From Candidatus Paceibacterota bacterium (GTDB taxonomy: Bacteria; Verrucomicrobiota; Verrucomicrobiia; Limisphaerales; UBA8199): a stretch of 58,261 nucleotides of DNA. The position numbers were made by a program, and so were the translations under genes. Of the stretch, positions 39,183 to 46,791 are shown one piece after another. Below the pieces are notes generated by a model. It saw only the letters and a program-made list of their open reading frames with translations, made no database searches and had not been told where the DNA came from. The DNA is taken from positions 1 to 58,261 of the forward strand of contig DAOTCE010000031.1 in NCBI GenBank assembly GCA_035452965.1. The letters are read 5' to 3'. Every line of letters starts with the position of its first letter. The first letter of the stretch is position 1.

Positions 39183-39287
39183 ATGCCTATGACCACCAAA
39201 ATCGAATCAGTGACCTTCCCAAAGGCGCAAAATCCCGTTCAGGAATACTCCCCCGAAAGTCGGTCGGCAAAAGTGGCAAAAACATAG
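39183..39287 (+). CDS. Possible short leader peptide
   Basis: A 34-codon frame (MPMTTKIESVTFPKAQNPVQEYSPESRSAKVAKT) starts 20 bp after the predicted -10 and ends 51 bp before the serine recombinase. It might be a leader gene or chance; no convincing Shine-Dalgarno is seen. Confidence 0.2.
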   Translation: MPMTTKIESVTFPKAQNPVQEYSPESRSAKVAKT

Positions 39288-39338
39288 GGAAATCGAGAGG
39301 CGTTTTTCAGTCGCACAAACAATTCTTTTGTAAACACG

Positions 39339-39932
39339 ATGAACCCCAAAACCGCAATTTACCTTCGCATCAGTACTAATAACGGCAGTCAAACGACTGA
39401 CTCCCAATTGCAGGAGATTAAAAAATACTGCGAAATGCGGGGATGGACTGAAACCGAGGTATTCGAGGACCACGTATCGGGTGGAAAGGCATCCCGTCCC
39501 GCACTTGACCGCATGATGAAGGCGATGCGGATGGGTGTGTTGGCACGGGTGGTGTGCTGGAAACTGGACCGGCTCGGGCGTTCGCTGACCCATCTCGCCC
39601 TCGTCATTGACGAAATGACTCACCTTCAAATCCCCCTTGTTTGTACGAGCCAAGGAATTAACACGGACAGCGACAGCCCAATCGGCAAATTCCAGTTGGG
39701 GGTTTTGATGGCCGTGGCTGAATTTGAACGGGCAATCATCAAAGAGAGGGTGCTGGCGGGTCTTTCTGCCGCCCGGAATCGTGGCGTTCGCCTCGGGCGT
39801 CCAAGCACGTTGAACAAACGACGGGACGAGGTTCTGGAATTGAAGGCAAAGGGGCTGGGGGTGCGTGGCATCGCTCGGGAAATTGGAATGCCCGTGGCCA
39901 GCGTGTTCAAGTTGATGAAGGAGGCAGCATGA
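39339..39932 (+). CDS. Serine recombinase (resolvase/invertase family)
   Basis: The 197-residue protein has the full small serine recombinase pattern: AIYLRIST with nucleophile Ser12, TDSQLQEIKKYCEMRGW, CWKLDRLGRSLTHLALVIDEM, GINTDSDSPIGKFQLGVLMAVAEFERAIIKERVLAGLSAARNRGVRLGRP, and a C-terminal HTH (VLELKAKGLGVRGIAREIGMPVASVFKLMKEA). It could resolve multimers or invert a segment of the island. It leads an operon of short genes and is coupled to the next by an ATGA overlap. Confidence 0.92.
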   Translation: MNPKTAIYLRISTNNGSQTTDSQLQEIKKYCEMRGWTETEVFEDHVSGGKASRPALDRMMKAMRMGVLARVVCWKLDRLGRSLTHLALVIDEMTHLQIPLVCTSQGINTDSDSPIGKFQLGVLMAVAEFERAIIKERVLAGLSAARNRGVRLGRPSTLNKRRDEVLELKAKGLGVRGIAREIGMPVASVFKLMKEAA

Positions 39933-40114
39933 AGAGCCAAAACATGGTGCGGGCGTTTGAACTGTACAGCGAATTTGAAATGGCGTTGCGAAAGGCACAC
40001 ACGGACGCCATTGACGCAAAGGATTTGTTTGCTGAAATCGCCATCTATTCTCTTCTGGAAGAGGCAACCAAGAAGCACTGGCAGCTGAAGCGTATGTCGG
40101 AGGCGGCGAAGTGA
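39929..40114 (+). CDS. Small helical hypothetical protein
   Basis: The 61-residue, mostly helical charged protein (MVRAFELYSEFEMALRKAHTDAIDAKDLFAEIAIYSLLEEATKKHWQLKRMSEAAK) overlaps the recombinase gene (ATGA) and the next gene at its end, so it is translated as part of the operon. It may be an accessory factor of the recombinase. No family is recognised. Confidence 0.55.
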   Translation: MKSQNMVRAFELYSEFEMALRKAHTDAIDAKDLFAEIAIYSLLEEATKKHWQLKRMSEAAK

Positions 40115-40422
40115 AACCGTGCATCGTGCGAAAAGTCCCATTCCGCCTCCCGGGCACAACCCGTCTGGTCTGGGCCATCATCCTTGCGGAACGGGAGGGG
40201 TTGAGTCTGCTCTTTATAAAAAGTCCCGACGATAGCCGGAGCCACCAAATTGCCATTGCCACGGAGAACGTGCCCGAGCGGGTATTCGAGTCGGTCAACG
40301 TGTCCAGTTTCCCGGTAGAGCACGCCGATTTGGAAAGCATTGGGGTACGGTTGCAAACCCTCGGCAATGGACTGACCGAGGACGAAATCGAAGAGTTTTT
40401 CAAGTCCGAAGGACTCTGGTAA
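40111..40422 (+). CDS. Small hypothetical protein
   Basis: The 103-residue protein (MKPCIVRKVPFRLPGTTRLVWAIILAEREGLSLLFIKSPDDSRSHQIAIATENVPERVFESVNVSSFPVEHADLESIGVRLQTL...) has mixed alpha/beta character and an acidic helix near the end (LTEDEIEEFFKSEG). It overlaps the previous gene by four bases and is the third gene of the serine-recombinase operon. The function is unknown. Confidence 0.55.
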   Translation: MKPCIVRKVPFRLPGTTRLVWAIILAEREGLSLLFIKSPDDSRSHQIAIATENVPERVFESVNVSSFPVEHADLESIGVRLQTLGNGLTEDEIEEFFKSEGLW

Positions 40423-40447
40423 AAGCATACAAAAGGCAGGAAGCATC

Positions 40448-40654
40448 ATGAGAGAGCAAATCAAAGACACCAGCGGGAGGACAATCGGATTTACGGATGA
40501 TTCGAACGAGTATAGGCAGACGGTCACTGACGCCTCGGGTTCGAACCGTGGATGGTTTAATTCTACAACTGGCAAAACCCATGACCGCTCTGGTCGGGCG
40601 GTCAGTAGCAGCGGCGACATTCGGACATCGCTGCTTTCGAAAAGTGACGAATGA
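40448..40654 (+). CDS. Small beta-repeat protein
   Basis: The 68-residue protein is made of short repeated turns: KDTSGRTIGFTDD, TDASGSNRGWF, THDRSGRAVSSSGDIRTSLL. The pattern (D-x2-G-R-x-hydrophobic-G) recalls small bacterial proteins of unknown function with repeated DASGR-type units that occur on phages and plasmids. It ends the recombinase operon and converges on the restriction endonuclease gene. Confidence 0.6.
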   Translation: MREQIKDTSGRTIGFTDDSNEYRQTVTDASGSNRGWFNSTTGKTHDRSGRAVSSSGDIRTSLLSKSDE

Positions 40655-40716
40655 GCGTTCGATATTCATCACGACGGAAGCCACTAGCCCGGTGGCATTG
40701 TCTGCTCGCCCGCTTT

Positions 40717-41409
40717 TCAAAGGAGCAGATCAGCGGCACCGCCCACAGGAATGGGTTTAGCCCCTCTCCCGAAATACGTATCCAAGCAAACTTGAAGATT
40801 GTCTGTCCAGATCCCTGCCGGCGATTTCGGAATTGGTTGCATTTTAAGGATGATGTTTTTGTCCCGTGGGTCCGGAATAAGCGATTGTGCCGGAGCAAAC
40901 ATGAAATTCCTCCAGTTGCCAGTGCTCGCCCACATGCATACTGCCAACAAATCGAATTCTCCAAAGCGGTAAGGTCTTGTGGCTGCCCCTTGATCGTCGG
41001 TCCCGCCCCTCGTCCTTTGGACCTCCACAACGAAATGACCCGGGAACTTTCGGTTAGCCAGCATTGGCACCCCGTCTTTCCTTCGTTGGGTCTTCACTTG
41101 GATTCGAACCAATTTTTCGTTCTTCTCAAGCAAGGCATCAAAGGAGTCATTGGCAACAGGCTTCCCGCTCCAGCCGCTAACGGTCGGAAGAACCTCAAGG
41201 CAAAAAATCGCCTCGGCCACGATGCCTCGCACACCCCGTTGAGTCAGGTCTGGAGATCGGCTGATAGCTTCGAGAATGACTTCGGCTGGTGCCCCAATTT
41301 CCTTCTCATACGGGTGGATGGTGATGTCCTTACGGATTGCCTCAAAAATCCGCTTCTTCTGTTCGGGGGAAAAATCCGCCAAACTTTCAAGGTACTGCTT
41401 AAAATCCAT
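40717..41409 (-). CDS. Type II restriction endonuclease-like protein
   Basis: The 230-residue protein starts MDFKQYLESLADFSPEQKKRIFEAIRKDI. It contains a PD-(D/E)xK-like core: NDSFDALLEKNEKLVRIQVKTQRRKDG (Asp, then I-Q-V-K with the catalytic Lys), followed by HFVVEVQRTRGG...YRFGEFDLLAVCMW. It is divergent from a DNA methyltransferase gene starting 86 bp away, which strongly supports a restriction role. The recognition site is unknown. The first ATG (41427) is six codons upstream and also possible. Confidence 0.7.
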   Translation of the reverse strand: MDFKQYLESLADFSPEQKKRIFEAIRKDITIHPYEKEIGAPAEVILEAISRSPDLTQRGVRGIVAEAIFCLEVLPTVSGWSGKPVANDSFDALLEKNEKLVRIQVKTQRRKDGVPMLANRKFPGHFVVEVQRTRGGTDDQGAATRPYRFGEFDLLAVCMWASTGNWRNFMFAPAQSLIPDPRDKNIILKMQPIPKSPAGIWTDNLQVCLDTYFGRGAKPIPVGGAADLLL

Positions 41410-41495
41410 TTCCGTTGCCGGATGCAATTGACAATGGCATCCTGTTGCCTTTCAGGGCGGATGCGGACCGGCAGTCCCGCCGCAACCTGTTCGTT

Positions 41496-42476
41496 ATGAT
41501 GGCTGAAGCTGCACACTTGTCAGGTAAAAACGGCGATAATCCTTCTGTGGAAGGGTTGGCCCCATTCTACTCAACTCCGCTCGGAGCCGCCTACTTGACG
41601 GATACTCTTGACGGTCTCAGGGCAACCAAAACCGAAAGCGTTAATCTGATTTTTACGTCGCCGCCATATGCACTCCATTTCAAGAAAGCTTACGGGAATG
41701 TTGACAAAGACGAGTACGTGAAATGGTTCTTGCGGTTCGCCGTCGAGATGTTCCGAGTTCTAAAGCCCGATGGCAGTTTCGTCTTGAATATCGGCGGCAG
41801 CTACAACAAAGGCACCCCAACACGCTCGCTTTACCATTTCAAGCTCTTAATTGCTTTGGTCGAAAACGTGGGATTCCACCTTGCCCAAGAATGCTTCTGG
41901 TACAATCCCGCAAAAATGCCTATGCCAGCGGAATGGGTGACGGTGCGAAAAATTCGCATTAAGGACTCCGTTGAATACCTGTGGTGGCTATCAAAGACCC
42001 CGCATCCTAAGGCCACAAATCAGACCGTCTTAAAACAATCATTCAGTGCCGACATGCATCGGCTCAACAAGCGAGGATTACGAGAGACTACGAGACCCGG
42101 AGGCTACAAAATCAACTCGTCTTGGGCAGAAATGAAAACCAAGGGGGCAATTCCCTCGAACTTCCTTGAGCAGAACTTGATTGAAACGCCGGACGAAATT
42201 CCGGAAAGTGTCATCCGTGTAGGCAACAACGCCGCCAACGACAAGTACACCCTAAAGTGTAAGGCGGCTGGCATCAAAATTCATCCCGCTCGGTTTCCCG
42301 CCGCACTGCCAGAGTTCTTCATAAGGATGCTGACTGAGCCGAGGGACTTAGTAATGGACACCTTCGCTGGATCTAACACGACTGGTGCAGTTGCAGAAAG
42401 ACTGGAACGTAGATGGATTGCTTTCGACAACGTGGAGGATTACTTGAAAGGAAGCCGATTTCGTTTCGAGCAGTAG
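41496..42476 (+). CDS. Type II DNA methyltransferase (TSPPY class)
   Basis: The 326-residue enzyme has motif IV near the N terminus (LIFTSPPYALHFKKAYGN) and motif I near the C terminus (LVMDTFAGSNTTGAVAERLERRWIAFD), a beta-class order. TSPPY suggests N4-cytosine methylation, though N6-adenine is possible. A central region (RPGGYKINSSWAEMKTKGAIPSNFLEQNLIE) probably recognises the target. It should protect the DNA from the divergent endonuclease. The ATG pair at 41496/41499 is preferred; the 86-bp gap between the genes holds the divergent promoters. Confidence 0.87.
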   Translation: MMAEAAHLSGKNGDNPSVEGLAPFYSTPLGAAYLTDTLDGLRATKTESVNLIFTSPPYALHFKKAYGNVDKDEYVKWFLRFAVEMFRVLKPDGSFVLNIGGSYNKGTPTRSLYHFKLLIALVENVGFHLAQECFWYNPAKMPMPAEWVTVRKIRIKDSVEYLWWLSKTPHPKATNQTVLKQSFSADMHRLNKRGLRETTRPGGYKINSSWAEMKTKGAIPSNFLEQNLIETPDEIPESVIRVGNNAANDKYTLKCKAAGIKIHPARFPAALPEFFIRMLTEPRDLVMDTFAGSNTTGAVAERLERRWIAFDNVEDYLKGSRFRFEQ

Positions 42477-42517
42477 ATTCTCACGCCAGCACTCGCAAGT
42501 GCCGCTTTCACGAGAAA

Positions 42518-43516
42518 TCACTTCATCACAAGTGGCACGTATATGTAGAGAGAATTCGTCTCGCCTGCGTCAAGGAAATCGGCTTTAAGTGAGTAACAAG
42601 GCCAAAGAAAATTTTGCTTGGATGATGAGTTGGCCTGCGGATAAACCAACGAGCATTGCGTCACTGTTATTCGCTCCGGAATGCTTGCCCGAAAACTTCT
42701 GGCTTCTCCCCGCCGGAGCATCCGAACCAATTCCGCACTCGATTTTGGCAAAGCAGTGCCCAAGGGGTTGAAGTTGCGGAACGTCATTTCTATTTCAGCA
42801 AGGTTGCCTTCGCTGATGTAACCTGCTCGCAGCATACCACCCCCGCCGATGGACAACACAGAAGCCCCGGCTTGTATCCGTTGCCAAAACTCGACGTTGA
42901 CCTGCCGAATGTATCGCTTCCGCTGCCAATTATCATAACGGTCGTTGTACCAAGTGCCGTCAGTATTCCAAGCGTATCTCAACTGACCATTAGGCAAGTG
43001 CTCTAGGTCGTTTGTCGTTATTCCTAACACTGGGAGCAGTGCCAATGTCCGATTCAGTGCTTCGCCTTCATTGGGCACCCCATGGGCTGCGGGTCTTTTG
43101 CTTTTCAAATCCCACTTGTGATTATCTTCGCCGCTATCGTATCTCACCATTCCCGAAAGCTCAGAAAAAATCAGAGCCCTCCAAGTTTCTTTGTTCGTTG
43201 GATTCGACTCCTTGATCCAGTACCCCGGAGCATAGAGAATTGTAGCGGGCAACTTCTGCGGTTCACTACGGAAACCAAGAAATGTAGCAAGGGACTTGAA
43301 GCGATCTGGGGAATAGATACGAGGTTGCAGTGAATAAATCAGCAGGTTGGTCTGAGGCGGTTCACCAGCTTTCCATAGCACAGACTTGATCGGATACGGC
43401 AATTCATCGCCCATCAGTGCCCTCAATTCAGTGCCATTTACAGGACATGGCTGCCCGCTTACAGCCACGTTGCAAACGATGCAGGCGAGCAACCCTGCTA
43501 TGAGACGGTGCTTCAT
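42518..43516 (-). CDS. Secreted hypothetical protein
   Basis: The 332-residue product has a signal peptide (MKHRLIAGLLACIVCNVAVSGQP). Its body has aromatic strands and helices (IYSPDRFKSLATFLGFRSEPQKLPATILYAPGYWIKES; WYNDRYDNWQRKRYIRQVNVEFWQRIQAGASVLSIGGGGMLRAGYISEGNLAEIEMTFRNF). No family is recognised. It overlaps the upstream small membrane protein gene by four bases and is last in a three-gene unit of secreted or membrane proteins. Confidence 0.65.
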   Translation of the reverse strand: MKHRLIAGLLACIVCNVAVSGQPCPVNGTELRALMGDELPYPIKSVLWKAGEPPQTNLLIYSLQPRIYSPDRFKSLATFLGFRSEPQKLPATILYAPGYWIKESNPTNKETWRALIFSELSGMVRYDSGEDNHKWDLKSKRPAAHGVPNEGEALNRTLALLPVLGITTNDLEHLPNGQLRYAWNTDGTWYNDRYDNWQRKRYIRQVNVEFWQRIQAGASVLSIGGGGMLRAGYISEGNLAEIEMTFRNFNPLGTALPKSSAELVRMLRRGEARSFRASIPERITVTQCSLVYPQANSSSKQNFLWPCYSLKADFLDAGETNSLYIYVPLVMK

Positions 43517-43800
43517 GTCGTCTCAGGGGCGCTGGTGACGGCACACCAAAAGTCCGCCGATAGCTCAAACAGCGAGCGAGCAACTGGCACTCTGGCAAGA
43601 AAGGACGCTGGCCACTCGTACGCTTGCATGACCTTAAACACCGCAGGGATGGATTTCAACCTCTGGAGACTACCGTCTTGAGCATGGCGAGCCAAGGCAG
43701 GCACAAGTCCTATCGTGGCGATGTAAAACATGAGCAGACCCAGCGTGCCGCACGCCAGAATAAGCAGGCGGCTTACCATCGGTTTGGTTCTCTTGCTCAT
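43513..43800 (-). CDS. Small membrane protein
   Basis: The 95-residue protein starts MSKRTKPMVSRLLILACGTLGLLMFYIATIGLVPAL, a single long membrane segment. A charged amphipathic part follows (ARHAQDGSLQRLKSIPAVFKVMQAYEWPASFLARVPVARSLFELSADFW). It lies between two secreted proteins with an ATGA overlap downstream and a 10-bp gap upstream, so the three are probably co-expressed. Confidence 0.6.
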   Translation of the reverse strand: MSKRTKPMVSRLLILACGTLGLLMFYIATIGLVPALARHAQDGSLQRLKSIPAVFKVMQAYEWPASFLARVPVARSLFELSADFWCAVTSAPETT

Positions 43801-43810
43801 TGGAAGATGG

Positions 43811-45871
43811 TCAAAGGGTTGGTGCGGTCTGGTCATCTTCGAGCAGTTCGGCTTGGATGTAGAATGGGTCAGGGTCGGTTTGTGATCCGTATCCGTAAAT
43901 GTGATCGTTGGCACATTCAGGCCAATAGATGGAACGACTAACATTTGCGTTGGCGGAGGACTCTTTCGGTTGCGTGTTTCGGCAAACGTATTTCCACGCC
44001 CCCAGTACCGTACTGTCAGAGGATACGCCAGTGCCGCCGATTAAGGCGACTACCCAATACTTGCCCATGTCTGGAAGAACCGATACTTCTGTGGCATACG
44101 CTTGCATAACGTGAAGGTCCGTGTTCATCGCCAGATGTTCATTGTTCTTCATTTGGGTGTAGCACCCGAACGAGCGGTAAGACGAATCTCGGAACAAATT
44201 GCAGCTATAAAACGCCGCCCATTTAAGATTGCTGCTTCCCAAGTCCATGTCGTTCATTCCAATCCAAGTGAAGCTATCACTCGTCTTGCGGTAAACCGGG
44301 ATGTAGGTCTGAGGATGTCCTAATGCCACGATGTTCTCTTTGCCTGCGGCACTGTGGCCAACGAACAGACCCAGATTAACAGTGTTGAAAATGTTTGAAC
44401 CGCCAAGTGAGGATTTTTGAAGGGCCGGTGCTGCGAAATTATCATCACCGTAAATGAAGGGCACAGAATAGCCCATGACCCGAACTGCTTGAGACAGGTA
44501 AGTTGCAATTTTCTTTGGTGCCTTGAGTTTCCCCCACGGAAAGCCAGTACCCGTGGCAAATGTCACTTGCCCGAATGGGGCACCACGGGGCGGACGTGGA
44601 TAGCTGCCGAATAAAGGATGATGCCCTTGATACAACATTCCGAAACTACCAAAAGTTTTATAGGTAGAGTAAACGATGAAGGGCTCAGAGGTTCCGCCAG
44701 CGTCCATCGGCCCGAAGATGCCGCCAACCTCAACGCTATTTGCGGTTTGAGTAGTCGGGGGCGTGCGTTTCGGGTAAATCTCGCTTGCGGACGCTTCAAA
44801 GATCACTAAACCGTTTGTGTCGGCTCCGGGAGGATAAATAGCAAGAGGAACGATAGCTCCCGCCCCATCTGCTGGCACTGCCCACAATTCCATGGCGTCG
44901 AAGATTGTGGAGAAATCGCTTCCAGCGGATGCACTCATTTGCTGAAATTCTCCTAAATCATAAATCACGTATGCAATGCGTTGAGGACTCAACTCCTGAC
45001 CACTGGAATCCAGCCCATCCCAGATCACTGACACTGTTGTTCCGTTGCCCGTGAATGAGCGGTAGATCGTGTTGGTATCGTCGGCGTATGTGATGTCCAC
45101 CTGCCAACTTCGGGGAGATGTCCAAACTGCATGAACCTGTTGTGTTTCCCCCAAATCTGGGCGATACCCGGCATACTTCAGGCGTACGTCTGAAAGAGGA
45201 TTGTTGAACGAGACCGTAGCATTTTGGGCCGCAAATGAGGCTTCTCCGTCTAATGCCGGATCAGGCACAGCATCATCGCCCCCAGTTGTTCCGGTGTCGC
45301 CGTCGTTCTGAACCGAAACTGTCAAGCGATGCGTGCCGTTTGGAAAGAATCTGGTTTCGAGAGGGAATGCGTAGTCCTTACCGGGGCTCAAAGAAACTTC
45401 GTTGCCATCCACCAGCAAACTCCCTGAAACGACGTTTGAAGGGCTGGTGACGCTCGCCAAGATGTTTGTCAACCCCGAAAGGGTGCTGAATGCGTTGCTG
45501 ATGGTGATTGTGGCTGGAAAAGAGTTTGATGCGTAGCCCTGAACTGCGATGCGATAAAAGCGGTAGGACACATTCTCATCTGCGGATGATGTACGGGGAT
45601 ATGATACCGACTCCGTGCCTATATCGGCCCAGAGCGTGTTCGTTCCTTGATTCGCAATGTACTCCGCTGCCGTTGTAAAGTTGGTTGCGAGATCGGGAGC
45701 GTAATCCACCCGGTAGATTTCATTCGTTCGGCTGGTCCACTCAAGAACAGCAGGCTGGTCTGCCCTGACCTTAACGACCTTGAGGACGGGCTGGCTGTTA
45801 TTTTGAGAAAATCCTGATTGCAGGGCTCCTACAATCACGAGAATGAGCATTCCTCGTGTCATCGTTTTCAT
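43811..45871 (-). CDS. Large secreted protein, DUF6345-like C terminus
   Basis: The 686-residue product has a signal peptide (MKTMTRGMLILVIVGALQSGFS) and a beta-rich N-terminal half with immunoglobulin-like strands (VLEWTSRTNEIYRVDYAPDLATNFTTAAEYI; ASVTSPSNVVSGSLLVDGNEVSLSPGKDYAFPLETRFFPNGTHRLTVSV). The C-terminal part contains FNTVNLGLFVGHSAAGKENIVALGHPQ...FTWIGMNDMDLGSSNLKWAAFYSCNLFRD. A Gly-His motif, a D-x-DLG segment and the LKW-x3-FYSCN block recall peptidase-like DUF6345 proteins. If so it may be a caspase/gingipain-like hydrolase relative, but no family match could be tested. It heads the three-gene unit. Confidence 0.55.
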   Translation of the reverse strand: MKTMTRGMLILVIVGALQSGFSQNNSQPVLKVVKVRADQPAVLEWTSRTNEIYRVDYAPDLATNFTTAAEYIANQGTNTLWADIGTESVSYPRTSSADENVSYRFYRIAVQGYASNSFPATITISNAFSTLSGLTNILASVTSPSNVVSGSLLVDGNEVSLSPGKDYAFPLETRFFPNGTHRLTVSVQNDGDTGTTGGDDAVPDPALDGEASFAAQNATVSFNNPLSDVRLKYAGYRPDLGETQQVHAVWTSPRSWQVDITYADDTNTIYRSFTGNGTTVSVIWDGLDSSGQELSPQRIAYVIYDLGEFQQMSASAGSDFSTIFDAMELWAVPADGAGAIVPLAIYPPGADTNGLVIFEASASEIYPKRTPPTTQTANSVEVGGIFGPMDAGGTSEPFIVYSTYKTFGSFGMLYQGHHPLFGSYPRPPRGAPFGQVTFATGTGFPWGKLKAPKKIATYLSQAVRVMGYSVPFIYGDDNFAAPALQKSSLGGSNIFNTVNLGLFVGHSAAGKENIVALGHPQTYIPVYRKTSDSFTWIGMNDMDLGSSNLKWAAFYSCNLFRDSSYRSFGCYTQMKNNEHLAMNTDLHVMQAYATEVSVLPDMGKYWVVALIGGTGVSSDSTVLGAWKYVCRNTQPKESSANANVSRSIYWPECANDHIYGYGSQTDPDPFYIQAELLEDDQTAPTL

Positions 45872-46624
45872 AACTCGGTTCTGTTGGGGTGCCGAGCCTT
45901 TCGCTGAGCCCAGCACTATTGCGATCTTTTGCTTCTCGATGTCAGAATGCAAGGAAATTGGCTGCCTAAATGTTTTATGCCGAAGGTCATGTATGCATTT
46001 TTTCAGTCTTGGATGGCTCACACGCCAATCAGCTTTGTCCGATGATTTCAACCGGGTAAGGAGAGCGAAGCGCATTAGCCGACCCTTGGCGAGATGGGCG
46101 GAACATTTGGAACGTAAGGAACGAAGCCCCAATCTCGGCGTGGCAACACTTATCGCCAATTCCCGCCTGATGGCTGGCAAAGAAGGTCAATTTCGAGCAG
46201 GGCGATTCTCCAGAAGGGGATGAATCTTCGCTATGCATCTATGCGCATTATAAAGGTCTATTGTTCGGGATTTCGCTTGTGTCCATTCGGATGGTGCCGA
46301 GGCGTTCACAAATCCCGTCCAACCTCACCGGTGACCGCAGGAGCGTCCTGAATCGAAGAGACGGGTCGAACTACCTCGCAAGGTCCCGCCCCTTCCTGTG
46401 GCAACCGGCAGCGTCGGTGGTGCTGAATCCTTCTGACTTCTTGATCGACGCTCGCCACCTAAAAACCCGTTTGCCTACTTTTTTGCCTACATTTGGCCCG
46501 GAAATCTGCCCTAAATACAATGCTCTTATTCTCAAGGATTTGCGGAAATCAATTTGTATAAGTATCTGTGGTGCAGATAACTATACGTAAATCAGAATCC
46601 AAGGAAAAGTGCCTACTCCCTACT
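45872..46624. other. Right-end non-coding region of the island
   Basis: These 753 bp between the secreted-protein gene and the right att repeat hold no gene I can support; the few open frames lack starts or protein-like composition. The part near 46261-46624 is notable only for the terminal repeat described separately and the related GTGCCTAC / CCCTAC units close to the att site. Confidence 0.5.
46475..46496 (+). repeat. Island terminal repeat, right copy
   Basis: CTACTTTTTTGCCTACATTTGG differs by one base from the left copy at 31103-31124. Just before it lies a further GCCTAC unit. It is 128 bp inside the right att repeat. Confidence 0.6.
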
Positions 46625-46665
46625 ATCCGAAGTCAGAAGCTCTATCCAATTGAGCTACGGACGCA
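46625..46665. repeat. attR-type direct repeat (truncated tRNA-Arg copy)
   Basis: This 41-bp sequence is identical to 31011-31051 and corresponds to the 5' half of the tRNA-Arg gene (minus strand). It is the leftover half of the original tRNA on the chromosome side, where its native promoter must have been (to the right). It cannot form a tRNA alone. Confidence 0.9.
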
Positions 46666-46721
46666 GTACTATGATGCGGGACCCTACCCACGAATGGCGC
46701 GGCGGTAAAGCCGGAAGCTCG

Positions 46722-46737
46722 CGCCAGCATGCTGGCG
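46722..46737. repeat. Perfect 16-bp palindrome between zwf and attR
   Basis: CGCCAGCATGCTGGCG lies 55 bp downstream of the zwf stop on the minus strand. It may be a terminator stem without a T tract or one of the dispersed palindromes of this genome. Confidence 0.35.
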
Positions 46738-46791
46738 GTCCTCCCTCGGGTTTGTGCTGCGGCCTATCGTAAAGCCCGCCGCCGCGTTGCT

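Noticed and set aside
46261..46590. Plus-strand 109-codon frame as a gene
   Set aside because: Composition is not protein-like, no ribosome-binding site is evident, and it runs through the island terminal repeat.
46625..46665. Second tRNA-Arg gene
   Set aside because: Only the 5' half is present; there is no T arm or acceptor 3' strand, so it is an att remnant.
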